A stretch of 64,000 nucleotides of DNA from Sva-07 sp963747375 (lineage in GTDB: Bacteria; Actinomycetota; Acidimicrobiia; Acidimicrobiales; Ilumatobacteraceae). The DNA lies in NCBI GenBank assembly GCA_963747375.1, contig CAVVFL010000007.1, positions 124,001 to 188,000 of the forward strand, given 5' to 3'. Below the pieces are notes generated by a model. The model saw only the letters and a list, made by a program, of their open reading frames with translations, was not told the DNA's origin and made no database searches. Below are positions 19,701 to 29,854 of this stretch, in pieces; position 1 is the first letter of the stretch, and every line of letters starts with the position of its first letter. The translations under genes were made by a program, and so were the position numbers.

Positions 19701-22700
19701 TCCCCGCCGCACAGCTGCCGACGACGTGCACGATCGCCGTGTCGGCGCCAGGGTCGGCGTATGTGGCCGACACGATGACACTGACCAACATCGTCGCCAA
19801 CAACGGGGCGACATCGACCGACCGGCGCGCCGGGATGGCCCTCAGCAAGCCGGCGCCCGCCGTCAACGGCACCGTGTTCTGGAACGACCTCGCCACCACT
19901 CCTCCGCGGGTCCCACTGCCCAACGTGGCGATCTCGAGCATCGCCGAGGTGATCACACGATTCCTGCCGACAGATGTCGTGTCGACGTCCGCCAACCCAG
20001 AGCCCACGTACGTCACCGCGCCGGTGATCACCTCGAGCACACCGACGCCGACCGCTGCCGACCCCACCCCGGCCGGCCTCTGGACGGTGAACCAGCAGAT
20101 CTTCGGCAACGCGATCTACCGGTTCGAGACACCGAACTTCGGTCCGGCGCAACTTCCCATCTCGGTCAATGAATCCGGCACCGCCGCCATCGGTCCGGAT
20201 CCGGCCACCGGCGTCGTCGTGACCGGCAGTTTCGACGTGGAGATGCGACCGCCCGGCACCGGCGACATCTCGGGCAAGGTCACGATCGAAACCACTCGAG
20301 CCGCCCCGAGGTATGCAGACGCCATCGTCACCGGTGCTGCCCCGGGGGGCGGCACCACCACCCTGGTTCCGAACGCATCCGGCGACTTCCTCTTCGATGA
20401 TGTCAACGCCGGCACGTGGAGCATCGCGTTCGCAACTCCCCCCAACCACGCCGCGATCACCCCGACCGGGCCCGTCGCCACGCTGCCTGCGTCCTCGGTG
20501 TTCCTCACCCCTGGTGGCGTGATCACCGGGGTCAACGCCAAGTTCGTCGAGCTCGGCACGGTCGACGTGAAGTTCTTCGAACCCGCCGCCGGCACACCGA
20601 CGACCGCCATCACACCAGCCACCACCTTGACGCTCACCGACCTCGCCGGAAACCCGGTGAGGAACCTCGCCGGCGATGTGATCTCCCAGGCGTTCCCGGC
20701 CGGGACGACGTCGTACTCCCTCAGCGGGATCCCGGTGGCGGCGACCAGTCCGCAGCTCAACGCTGTCGACTACAAGCTCGTGCTCACCGTCGACGGGTAC
20801 GACACGGCCGGCGCCGTGATCAACAAGGGCGGCATCGTCCAGGACAGGTCGACGTATCCCGTCACGCTGCCAGTCAGCATCAAGGCGGGACAGGTCGCCG
20901 CCTACAGCATCGAGATCCAGCCGTTCGGCAGCATCACGGGCAGCATCGTGGGCCAGCCCGCTTCGGGCCCCGGGACGGTCGCGCTGTCCAATCCGCCCAC
21001 CACACTCGACTTCGTCCGCGTGGACCGCTTCGGTACCACGATCACTCCGCCGCCAGGTGAGCCCGTCAAGGTTCCCGTTCTCGCTGCCGATGCGAGCTTC
21101 ACCATCACCGGACCTCCCGGCTTCTACAAGCTGACGCCCGCCCACCCGGTGTACCAGGCCACGCCTGCCTTCACGCCACCCGACACTCTCGATCCGACCC
21201 TGCCGGCCGGCGTGTTCGAGATGAGGAACGGCCCGACGACGAACGCCCTGGCGCCGTACCGGCTCAGCCTGCGGACCGGCGTGGTTCAGCTCAGCGCAGT
21301 CGCGGACCTCACCGGCCAGGCTCCCGTGACCGATGCCGTGTACAGCGTCTCGGCGTGGGTGCCCGGCACCCCGTGCACCGGGGCGGCCGGCGACACGGCC
21401 GTCGGCGTGACCGGTACCACCACGATCAGCGGACTCGTACCGGGCACCTACTGCCTGGCCGTGAACAGGTTCGCGGGTGTTGACCGGGTGGCCTTCCCGG
21501 CCATCGTCAAGGTGGAGATCCCGAACCAAACGGCCGGTTCACCACCGGTCGTCGTCGTCGCGCCACTCCCGTCGTTGTATCCGAGCATCACGGGCATCCT
21601 CGTCGCCAAGAACTCTGCGTCGCCGACACCCGGCGTCGTACCGTTGCAAGCGACCGCACCGCTCGAGCTGCAGAGTTCCTTCACATCCGCCAACAACGTC
21701 CTGGTCGACGGCACGCTCGTCGGCAACGTCAACACCGGTGCGTCGAAGGGACTCGCTGTCCCGAAGCCCCTCCCGGCCGTGCCACAACCCTCGGATTACG
21801 AATGGGTCTACGAGTTCAAGAACCTCCCGATCGGCAATCACGACATCACCGCACCGTCGATCGCCGGGTACACACTGTCGTCGGCGACGCAGAACGTCAC
21901 CCTTCCCGGCTTCGGCCCGACCAGCGGCCCGACGTTCACCTACACGGTGAGCAGTTCGCCCGTCGAGATCGATCTCGGTTCGGGTGCCTTCCCGTCGCTC
22001 GACTCGAACTTCCCTGACACTCCCAAGGCTGCTGTCACACTCACCCTCAACGACGGCACGGGCACCACCAGCTACACCAATTACCAACTCCTCACGAACA
22101 TTGCCGGCAGGCCGAACGTCTTGGTCGTCCAGAACGTCCAGCCCGATGTTCGTGGCTTCACCCTCACGTTCGATGACGCCCTGCACGCCTCGGTGTCCGC
22201 CAACGTCACGATTCCGCTCGCCATCAACGCTCAGGGCCGGCGCACGGCGACGCCCATCACGGTCACCGCCGATCGGGTCCGTCTCACGGGTACGGCGCTG
22301 CAACGTACGGGGCCAAGTACCGTCATCGAACTGGGCACGAATGCTCGGCTGTCGTTGACCAACAAGGCGGGCGCACCCGCGGTCGACTACCTGATCGCGC
22401 CCGGCGATGCCGACACGGCGGGCCTCGGTCTGTTCGGTCAGAACTACGTGATCGACGCAGTCCCGGGGACGTACGCATTCGCGCTCACGAACACCGTCGA
22501 CGGTTACGAGCCAACCAGCATCGACCCGCTCAGCCTCCCCACCGCAGGCATCGTGGTCACGAGGAACATGGAGATCGTCAGGAGGGCGGTCGTCACCGTC
22601 AACGTCAACACCGGTGGGCTGACCGCCCCGGCCGGATTGCAGCTCCGGTTGCTCGACGCGGCCAACACGGTGATCGCGCCGCGCGCGGGGACGACCAACG

Positions 22701-23900
22701 TCTTCGACGTGGTCGGTGGCACCTATCGCGCTCGTGGACAGGCGACCAACTATCCCGATCAGGTGTCGGGCGCCAACGTCATCGATGTGGGCAGGCAGGA
22801 CGCCGTCATTGCACTCACGCTCCCTCGGGTCCTTCGCGTCAACGTCAGCGGCGCCGCCGACATGCTGATCGAAGTCATCAACACGTCGGCACCCAACACC
22901 GTCCGAGCCACGGCGTCCGGGGGACCCGGCCTGTACGAGTTCTTCAGCAATGCGGCGACGCAGGCGATTCCTGCGTCCGGCAACCTCAGTGTCCGGCTGT
23001 CGAAGGACGGGTTCCGCACGCAGGTCCTCGACGTCGGCAACGTGATCCTCAACTCCCCGACACCGGCGATCGCACTCCCGCCCAATGTCACTGCGACCGG
23101 TACGATCACCGGCGCGTCGGCAGGCGATCCGATCTCCGCGACTGACGGTGTCGCCACGCGATCGGGCACGATCAGCCTGCCGGCCGGCGAGACAATACCG
23201 ACGTACTCGATTCCCAACCTCGGCGTCGGCACGTGGACGATCAACTACGCCAAGATCGGGGCCGGCACAGTGGCGACGTCGATCGGCACGGTCACCTCGA
23301 CGTCGGCCAACACGATTACGACGCCACTCACCGTGTCACCGCGAAACGCGGTGTACGACTTCATCGTCCAAGACTCGACGAGCACCAAGGTCTCCGGCGC
23401 TCGGGTCGAGATCTTCAACGCCGGCGGCTCATTGGGGTTCGACACCAGTGTGAGCAGCGACGGAGGCGCCAGCGTCAGTGTCTTCGAGAACACCGCCCCC
23501 ACCAAGTGGGTGATCTCCAAGGCCGGCTATCTGACCAGATCCGGGCCGATCGGACAGGTGACCAGCTTGTCCAACAACATCGGAACCCAGAGGCTCATCG
23601 CCGAGATCGTCGGACAGGTGACCGACGCCGGCGCCGGCGTGGTCGGCGCCACCGTCACGGTCTGCCCCTCGGCATCCACGGAGCCATGCACGTCGGTCAC
23701 CGGCCAGGTAGCCGCCACCACAACCGTGGCCGTCACACCGGCTGCGGACACTGGGCGTTTCACGTTCAACGACGAGATCCCAGCTGGCACCTACAAGGTG
23801 TGGGCCCAGAATGGGACGAAGGTCGGGTCGGTGACTCCTGACGGTCGCGGCGCTCACGGCGACGCTGTCGGCCGGCGTCATCCCGATCGCCACTCCCTGA
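16703..23900 (+). CDS. Giant eCIS-linked membrane protein, calcium-type DxDGDG repeats plus a long array of Ig-fold repeats (third of three)
   Basis: About 2,400 residues. The first 220 are two Ig-like domains as in the two upstream paralogues; a membrane helix lies at about 222-243 (LALLSVVALWLAAIGGVALW) after RPLFAHRMRMG, predicting N-in/C-out. Directly outside the membrane come four calcium-type repeats (DTDGDGIIDA, DSNGDGIPDV, DTDGDGIPDA, DTNGDGIADA; residues about 256-337), followed by some twenty carboxypeptidase-regulatory-like or Ig-like modules with turns such as LPPGNYTVTVEHYQ and IPAGTYKVWAQNGT. A one-base shift near 23846 hides the true end; corrected, the protein finishes VAALTATLSAGVIPIATP and stops at 23900. 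Such a rod could reach 60 nm or more and might act as a surface fibre or as an anchor for the particle. No catalytic motif is seen. Confidence 0.72.
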
Positions 23901-23984
23901 CGCCCATCCACCTCGAAGGACTGCCCAGTCTGTGCGCGGAAGCGATCCCGCCCGGCGTCAGAGGCGATCAGAACCCGGAGACCC

Positions 23985-24428
23985 TCAGAGTGCGGCGAGG
24001 ATCGGGATCAGGATGACCGACGCGATGAGCGCGGCAGCCGGCCACCACCACCACGGGGTGGCGATGGGCTCCGGTTCCGGCTCTGGCTCCGGCGCCGGAG
24101 GCGGTGGCGGCGGTGCTGCCAGTACGACGGGCGGCGGCTCGACCGGCTTGGGATCGAAATCGGCATCGCAGCGCAGGCAATTCGTGGCAGCGAGCGGATT
24201 CAACTCACCGCACGCGGGGCAGACCCTGCTGCCGACCCGGTGCCGTCCGCCTGCGCCCGGCAGTCGCCGGAGTGTCGCGTCACTGTTGGCACCCTTGGAG
24301 GTGGCGGGTATCGCCGACGACACCCAGAAGAGGGGGTAGTCGCAGTGCGCGGAGAACTCCTCGGACGACCGACGGATCGAGACGAGCTCGGTGCGCTGCC
24401 CGCATTCGGGACAGATGATCTCAGACAT
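23985..24428 (-). CDS. Zinc-ribbon protein with C-terminal membrane anchor, end of eCIS operon
   Basis: A 147-residue protein with two CxxC pairs at the N-terminus (IICPECGQRTEL with a later Cys in AHCDYP) and a second zinc ribbon (SRVCPACGELNPLAATNCLRCDAD would span it; only key cysteines are quoted: CPAC and CLRC). A Pro/Glu-rich linker (PPPPPPAPEPEPEPEPEP) leads to one hydrophobic helix near the C-terminus (AAALIASVILIPILAAL). It overlaps the start of tail protein I by eight bases, so it is the last gene of the particle operon. A tail-anchored zinc ribbon would place the ribbons in the cytosol at the membrane. Function is unknown; it might help tether or assemble the particle. Confidence 0.65.
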   Translation of the reverse strand: MSEIICPECGQRTELVSIRRSSEEFSAHCDYPLFWVSSAIPATSKGANSDATLRRLPGAGGRHRVGSRVCPACGELNPLAATNCLRCDADFDPKPVEPPPVVLAAPPPPPPAPEPEPEPEPIATPWWWWPAAALIASVILIPILAAL

Positions 24429-25005
24429 GACCGTGATCCTGTTTCATCTTCGGCGCGGGAAGCTGCCCGGTCCGGGTGTTCGCCAGTTCCGATGTCGGCC
24501 AGACCCGCTCGCCGGCGATCCAGAGGTCGAACGTGACCGTCGCCGGGAGTTCATCGCGGATGATCCGAACCAGATCGACCACCGAGTTCCATCCTGCCGA
24601 TTCGATGTCGAGGCGGACGTGCGGTGGGGCGGCCGGCGACTCCCCTTCGGCGAAGATGCCACCCGAATCGCGCACGCTCACCGGTCCGTCACTGAGCAGC
24701 TCCAGCAGTTGCTCGAGCCCGCGCTTGGTCCCTCGCCACTGGATGATCTCGGCGTAGTTGAGCACGATCTTGCGCTGGAGTCGACCATCGAGCGACGAGT
24801 CGAGCCAGTCGACGCCCAACCAGTTCGCCATGGTCTGCACCATCGGTTCGGGGGCGACGGTCGGGTCGAACATGTGGGGCAGCGTGTCGATCTGGTGCAC
24901 CACCGTGTCGGACACGCGCTGGAAGATGGAGACGAAGCGGAACAGGAAGTCGTCCTCGGCCATCCCGACCGGGAGTTGATGGAGAAGCCAGTCGTCACGT
25001 CTCAT
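24421..25005 (-). CDS. Phage tail protein I-like baseplate protein of eCIS
   Basis: A 194-residue protein with the tail-protein-I/gp7-like core: DDFLFRFVSIFQRVSDTVV, MANWLGVDWLDSSLDGRLQR and AEIIQWRGTKRGLEQLLELL, the last being the most conserved segment of this family in contractile systems. It is a baseplate wedge component that works with the J protein encoded just upstream. It starts seven bases after the J gene stop and overlaps the zinc-ribbon gene at its end. Compared with Photorhabdus Pvc12 it is very short, as in other actinobacterial particles. Confidence 0.85.
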   Translation of the reverse strand: MRRDDWLLHQLPVGMAEDDFLFRFVSIFQRVSDTVVHQIDTLPHMFDPTVAPEPMVQTMANWLGVDWLDSSLDGRLQRKIVLNYAEIIQWRGTKRGLEQLLELLSDGPVSVRDSGGIFAEGESPAAPPHVRLDIESAGWNSVVDLVRIIRDELPATVTFDLWIAGERVWPTSELANTRTGQLPAPKMKQDHGHV

Positions 25006-25012
25006 GTCTGCC

Positions 25013-26978
25013 TCACTTCACGATCACCTGATGGTTGGTGGACAGGAACAACGAATCAGGAGCGAGCTTCACGAGCTCCTTGCCGAAGCCCATGCGTTCC
25101 TGATTGCGCAGGTCGTACTCGAAGAACAGCACCTCATCGACGCGTTCGACGCCCTCGACAGCCTCGAGCAGCTGGAAGATCGAGGCGGAGTTGAGATCGA
25201 CGTCGAACGACCACCCCAACCCTTCGGGGCCGCCGGTGAGCGGATTGATGAAGTCGTACAACACTCGCATCGCGCGATCCTGCACCAACGACGGCGGCCG
25301 GCCGGGACGGGCCGACACGAGCGCCGCCACCGTGACGCCCTGGTAGTACGGGGTGCCCACCTCGATCTTGCTGCCGAGGATGCGTCGGCCGTCGAGATAG
25401 TCGGCGATGCGTTGGATCATGTCGTCGGGAAGTGCGAAGTGATCGAGCTGCAGGTGCTCAGCGGGTTGCTTGATCGCCGGTACCACCAGGAGCCGGACCG
25501 GATCTCCGGGATTGACCGGGGGGAGGCACCGGACCCGTCCGACGCGGCTGTCGGCCTGAGCCGTCAGACGTTCGAAGTCCGAGACGGTCACCGCGCTGGC
25601 CTCCGGAACGCAATGACTGCGGTCCGCGTCGCTTGACGTTCTCGACGGTCTCGGCATCGACACCACCGCGGGCCGCCTCGAGGTTCTGGACGCGAGCGAC
25701 GTACGGCAGCGACGTGCGCAACGACGTCAACGTGCCTGCGCCCACGTTGCCCGCCGCCCCACCGCCGGTGCGGTAGGCGTTGGCCCGAATGCGCGCCCCT
25801 TCGGGTGGAACGGCACCGTGCTGACGCATGGTGCCGTCCGGGTACCGGATCAGCGGTCCGAACCTGATCTCGCCGGTGAACGAATCCCAGGCGAAGTGGC
25901 GGTCGGCACGATCGGAGTCGACGAAGTCGGACACCTCGGTCCACTCCACGTACTCGCCCTCGTGTTCGACCTCGATGGTTTCGTTCTCCTGACGGGGAAG
26001 TACCGGCGTCCGGCTGCAGCGGAACGACTGGTCGGGCTTGCCGGTGCTCTTGCCCAGGATGTCGTCGGTGACGCGTTCGCTGTGTTCGGCCACGACCGTG
26101 CCGCCCATGCTGTCCACGGTGACGCGGCGCACCTGCGGTGTGGCACGGTACGCGGGACGCTCGGGTGTGGGAGGGAGGAGCCGAGCCCGAATCCAGTGGG
26201 CCCGAACACCTCCGAGCGTCAGCGGCTGATGTTCTGCGGCGAGGAGCAGCACGATGCTGCCGTCACGGTTGAGTCCGCCCGTACTGTCGGCCACCTCGCC
26301 GGGACCGAGCAGCGACGGGATCGTCGCCGCGACCCAACCTTCTCCCTGCCACGACTCCCAGATGAGCGGCGGTCGCCCCGGGTTGACGCCGATGCCTTCG
26401 ACCGACGCCTGGATGTTGAGTCTGATCGCATTGCCGGCCAGCGAGTTCTCGAACCCGAGGTAGAAGGAGTCGCCTGCGACCATCGGTTCGCTGGGGAATA
26501 CCTTGACGCTGGTGAGCCCGACGCTCAGGTCCTCCCAGATGTCGGTGAACCGTTCGTCGCCTTCAGAGGTGAGCGCGGCGATCAATCGTGGAGGGACGAT
26601 GGCGGTGTCCTCGAGCGTGGTGAACACCCGTGTCTCACCGATGGTGCCGGACGTCGCGACCTGGGTGCCGGCTGGGATGACGACGGTTTCGCTGCGGCTG
26701 CCGCTGTTCCAGAACGTGAGATCGGCGCGGGCCGCGGCTGCCGGGAATTGTTCGAAACCGAGGAGATTGAGCATCCGGGTGTAGAAGACGTCGGGCGCCT
26801 GGTTCAACCGGAACAGCATCGTCTCGGTCATCCAGGCGAACAACTCGATGAGCGCGACGCCGGGGTCGGACAGGTTGTGGTTCGTCCACTCCGGGCACAG
26901 TTGCGGGATCATCCGCTTGGCTTCGTCGACGAGATCTTGGAACTTCCGGTCGTCGAGGTTGGTGACCGGCAAACTCAT
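25013..26978 (-). CDS. Baseplate J-like (gp47/gp6) wedge protein of eCIS, one frameshift
   Basis: The protein starts MSLPVTNLDDRKFQDLVDEA and contains DPGVALIELFAWMTETMLFR and DVFYTRMLNLLGFEQFPAAA, standard for putative baseplate assembly proteins of contractile systems. The central region has VRVTVDSMGGTVVAEHSERV-like strands and AYRTGGGAAGNVGAGTLTSL, the conserved J glycine-rich segment. Near 25615 the frame shifts by one; the C-terminal part resumes ASAVTVSDFERLTAQADSRV and ends SLFLSTNHQVIVK. About 655 residues in all. It forms the baseplate wedge with gp25 and tail protein I, and its start overlaps the gp25 stop by four bases. The gene is almost certainly intact in the organism, since the rest of the cluster is. 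Confidence 0.85.
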
Positions 26979-27385
26979 GATTCGTCCTCTCGAGGAATGA
27001 CGTAGAACGGGTAGACGAGGTTGCGACGGTCGTTCGTCGTACGCACCGTGTAGTCGATTTCGATGAGGACCTCGCCGGCATGCTGTCCCGACGGGTCGAG
27101 ACGAAGGTCGTCGAGCACCACACGGGGCTCCCATCGACCGATCGCTTCGCGGACTGCCTCACCCATCAGGCCGAGGGTATTGGCGTTGATCGGCTCGAAC
27201 AGCAATTCCCAGATCCGGCACCCGAAGTCGGGGCGCATCAGGCGCTCGCCCGGGGCCGTGGTGAGGATCATGCGGATCGACGAATCGATGTCGGAAGCGC
27301 CGGAACTCGTGGCGATCGAACCGGACTGGTCGACGCGCATGGGGAACGCGATGCCGCGCCCGATGAAGTCAGATGGATCGGACAT
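26975..27385 (-). CDS. GPW/gp25 family baseplate protein of eCIS
   Basis: At 136 residues it has the usual length of gp25/Afp9 proteins. The family block is clear: FIGRGIAFPMRVDQSGSIAT, IRMILTTAPGERLMRPDFGC and VREAIGRWEPRVVLDDLRLD. In T4, Afp and PVC particles this protein sits in the inner baseplate, where the sheath starts to polymerise, with the conserved EPR motif near the wedge core. It is coupled to the J gene (ATGA) and directly abuts the spike gene stop at its own start. Confidence 0.92.
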   Translation of the reverse strand: MSDPSDFIGRGIAFPMRVDQSGSIATSSGASDIDSSIRMILTTAPGERLMRPDFGCRIWELLFEPINANTLGLMGEAVREAIGRWEPRVVLDDLRLDPSGQHAGEVLIEIDYTVRTTNDRRNLVYPFYVIPREDES

Positions 27386-29190
27386 CAGTTGATGTTCACC
27401 ATCGAGCCCTTGACCGATGTGATGGCGGACGATTCGAGTGTGGCCGGCGCAGTCGCCTTGAGATCGAGCTTGGCCTGCGCGGTCACTGCTGTACTCGCTT
27501 TCGACTTGATGTTGACGTTCGCCCCCGCGTCGATGGTGATGTCCTGCGTGGATTTCAGCACGATGTTCGCGCCCTTGAGGGTGATGTCTCCGTCCTTGGT
27601 GATCTCGATCGAACCCTTGTCATTGAACACCTTGACGGCGATGCCCTGAGCCTGCAGATCGACCTTCTCGACACCCAGGAACAGCGTGGCCTCGTTGCCA
27701 ACGGTATGGATCTTGACGAACTGGTCGGTCGATCCGCCACCGTCGGCAAAGCGCATCTCATGTCCGAGCCGGGAGTTGAACACGCGGGCGTCCACCTTGC
27801 CGTTCTTCAGGATGTCGGTCTGGACGTACTTCGGCGCGTCGGTGCCGTTCACCAGCCCGCCGAGCACGTACGGGTGGTCGATGTCGCCGTGTTCGAACCC
27901 GACGAGCACCTCGTCGTCGACCTCGGGCAGGACGTTCCATCCTCGACCCTTGCCGGCACCCGGCTGGAGCACTCTCGCCCACCCGGTTTCAACCGTGTCC
28001 GACAGGTAGGGCAACTTCATCTTCACGCGATTCAAACCGTCGGGGTCCGCGTTGTCGGTCACGACCCCGATGGTCAGGCCACCGAGCATCTTGTCGAGCG
28101 TCGGAGTCGTCGATCCACCGAAGAGGTCGACGAGCGAGTCGGGCTCGGCCGAGCCGACTTCGAAGTAGGTGCGCAACGAACCGTTCTGGCCGCCCCAGAC
28201 GTGTTCGACTTCGGTGCAGTAGTACTTGCCGTCCCACCCTCCGGCCAGACCCTTGATCACGAGATGGACACCGGGTTCGACGCCGGGCATGGGAAGCAGT
28301 TCGCCACGGGCGCGCAGAATGCCGGCCTCGCGACGATGCATGATGCCCGTCGCCAACGCTTTGGCCTCCTGCTGGTCGAGGACGGGACGCGGGATGGAGA
28401 GTGCCTTCTTGCCACCGACGTCCGACTTCTTCACGCTCGACGCCGACGCGAGGTCGACCTCCGACCGAGATCCCTTGCCGTCGGACTTGGCGGTACCGAC
28501 GATTGCCTTCTTGGTCTTCACGTCCCAGCCGGTGACGGTCACCTCGTCGACGTGCTCGGTTGCGCTCATTCGCGCGCTGAAGCTCTTCAGGTTGGTCGCC
28601 GCGTCCACCTCGACCGTCGGCGTCCCGGACGAGGCGCGTGGCGTCACCTTCAGCTTGTTGCCCGACACCCGCCACTCGAACCCGGCCTCACGGACCATCG
28701 CGTCGATGTAGGCGTACGCGGTTCCGTACTGGTACGCCGCTGGGCGGACACTCGGATTGAACTTGGCATCGATCTCCGGCGACAGCCCGACCTCGCCGGC
28801 GAGCTGCTTGATCACATCGCCGGGTTTCATCTCGAGGTACGTCGCAGCCTGGCTCAGCCGCCCGAGCTTGTACAGCTTGTCGTATGCCTCGACGGTGAGT
28901 ACCTGTTCGAACCCGGAGTCGAGGTCGAAGCCGAGACCGACGACGATGCCATCGAAGATCGTCCAGTTCGCGGTGCCGTGTCCGTCGAGCGTGATCGTGA
29001 GCGCGTCGCCGAGCTTCGGTATCGTCGTCGGGTCGTGGACGCCCGTCGAGAAGGAGATTCGGGCATGAGCGGGGACACCGAGACCGTTGGTGACTCGCAC
29101 TTCGCGCAGTGCCTCGACCTGCGCGGAGCCCAACGGTGAGCCATTCGCCTTCACGACCGGGCGCAGCGACATCGAGAGGTCGACCGCCAC
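27385..29190 (-). CDS. VgrG-like central spike protein of eCIS
   Basis: A 601-residue spike with a gp27-like N-terminal part (late-control-D type; FEQVLTVEAYDKLYKLGRLS) and the gp5 OB domain near residue 390 (GVVTDNADPDGLNRVKMKLP, ETGWARVLQPGAGKGRGW, EVLVGFEHGDIDHPYVLGGL). The C-terminal 120 residues form a repetitive beta-helix (ITKDGDITLKGANIVLKSTQ; ITIDAGANVNIKSKASTAVT), the needle that is tipped by the PAAR-like protein. This is the Afp8/Pvc8 counterpart. No extra effector domain is fused to it. It lies between the LysM protein and gp25 with almost no spacing. Confidence 0.92.
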   Translation of the reverse strand: MAVDLSMSLRPVVKANGSPLGSAQVEALREVRVTNGLGVPAHARISFSTGVHDPTTIPKLGDALTITLDGHGTANWTIFDGIVVGLGFDLDSGFEQVLTVEAYDKLYKLGRLSQAATYLEMKPGDVIKQLAGEVGLSPEIDAKFNPSVRPAAYQYGTAYAYIDAMVREAGFEWRVSGNKLKVTPRASSGTPTVEVDAATNLKSFSARMSATEHVDEVTVTGWDVKTKKAIVGTAKSDGKGSRSEVDLASASSVKKSDVGGKKALSIPRPVLDQQEAKALATGIMHRREAGILRARGELLPMPGVEPGVHLVIKGLAGGWDGKYYCTEVEHVWGGQNGSLRTYFEVGSAEPDSLVDLFGGSTTPTLDKMLGGLTIGVVTDNADPDGLNRVKMKLPYLSDTVETGWARVLQPGAGKGRGWNVLPEVDDEVLVGFEHGDIDHPYVLGGLVNGTDAPKYVQTDILKNGKVDARVFNSRLGHEMRFADGGGSTDQFVKIHTVGNEATLFLGVEKVDLQAQGIAVKVFNDKGSIEITKDGDITLKGANIVLKSTQDITIDAGANVNIKSKASTAVTAQAKLDLKATAPATLESSAITSVKGSMVNIN

Positions 29191-29191
29191 C

Positions 29192-29854
29192 TCAGTTCCG
29201 CCGTTCGGGGATCGACAAGATCCGGCCAGGCGTCAGGTCGAGCGGGTCGCCGATGCCGTTGATCGTCGCGATGTCGCGCCATTTCGTCGAGTCACCGAAA
29301 TAGCGAGCCGCGATCCGGTCGAGCGTGTCGCCCACTTGTACCTGATGCGTGCGCTGCGGCTTGGGCGTACCGGACGTGGGGTTCTGCGGACCCCAGTTCG
29401 CGTCGGGCTCGTACTGCTCGAGGGACAACTCGACGTTGGCGCGAAGCGGCAGGCCCTCGTTGGAGAAGTACGTGAACGAGACGTTCGCCGAGGTGATCAC
29501 CGCCTTGAACGAGTGGATGTGGGTACCCCAGTGGAACTTGACCCACGGTGGCCGCCCGTTGCCGGCGTCGGCGTTGTAGCTCGGCAGCGTCGTGTCGATC
29601 TCCAACAGCTTCAACAGCTTGTTGGAGTAGCTGCTCACCGCCTTGCCCGTGTCGGTCGTGTCGAAGACGAGGCTGAGGCTGAAGGTGCCGCCCGAACCGC
29701 CGGCGAACCGGAGCGTCGGCGTCGCCTTGCCCGGGATCGAATCCGACTCCCACCGATTCTGCGTCGCGAACGAGAACGTGGTCGGGTTGAACATGCAATC
29801 GATCCGACCACCGGTTTCGACTTCGATGTACGCGTGCTGCAGTTGATTCGACAT
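29192..29854 (-). CDS. Afp7/Pvc7-like tube-baseplate adaptor with LysM domain
   Basis: The first 165 residues match the contractile-injection 'tube' adaptor family (MFNPTTFSFATQNRWESDS; LSLVFDTTDTGKAVSSYSNK), which in PVC links the tube to the spike. A single C-terminal LysM module follows (HQVQVGDTLDRIAARYFGDS, then WRDIATINGIGDPLDLTPG), as in Afp7 and T4 gp53. In particles this LysM holds baseplate parts together rather than binding peptidoglycan. It overlaps the end of the DUF4157 gene by one base and is followed within two bases by the spike gene. Confidence 0.9.
   Translation of the reverse strand: MSNQLQHAYIEVETGGRIDCMFNPTTFSFATQNRWESDSIPGKATPTLRFAGGSGGTFSLSLVFDTTDTGKAVSSYSNKLLKLLEIDTTLPSYNADAGNGRPPWVKFHWGTHIHSFKAVITSANVSFTYFSNEGLPLRANVELSLEQYEPDANWGPQNPTSGTPKPQRTHQVQVGDTLDRIAARYFGDSTKWRDIATINGIGDPLDLTPGRILSIPERRN

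Noticed and set aside
23901..23984. Terminator between the convergent giant gene and the zinc-ribbon gene
   Set aside because: Only a weak GGACT/AGTCT pairing is visible, with no T-run, so no terminator is claimed.
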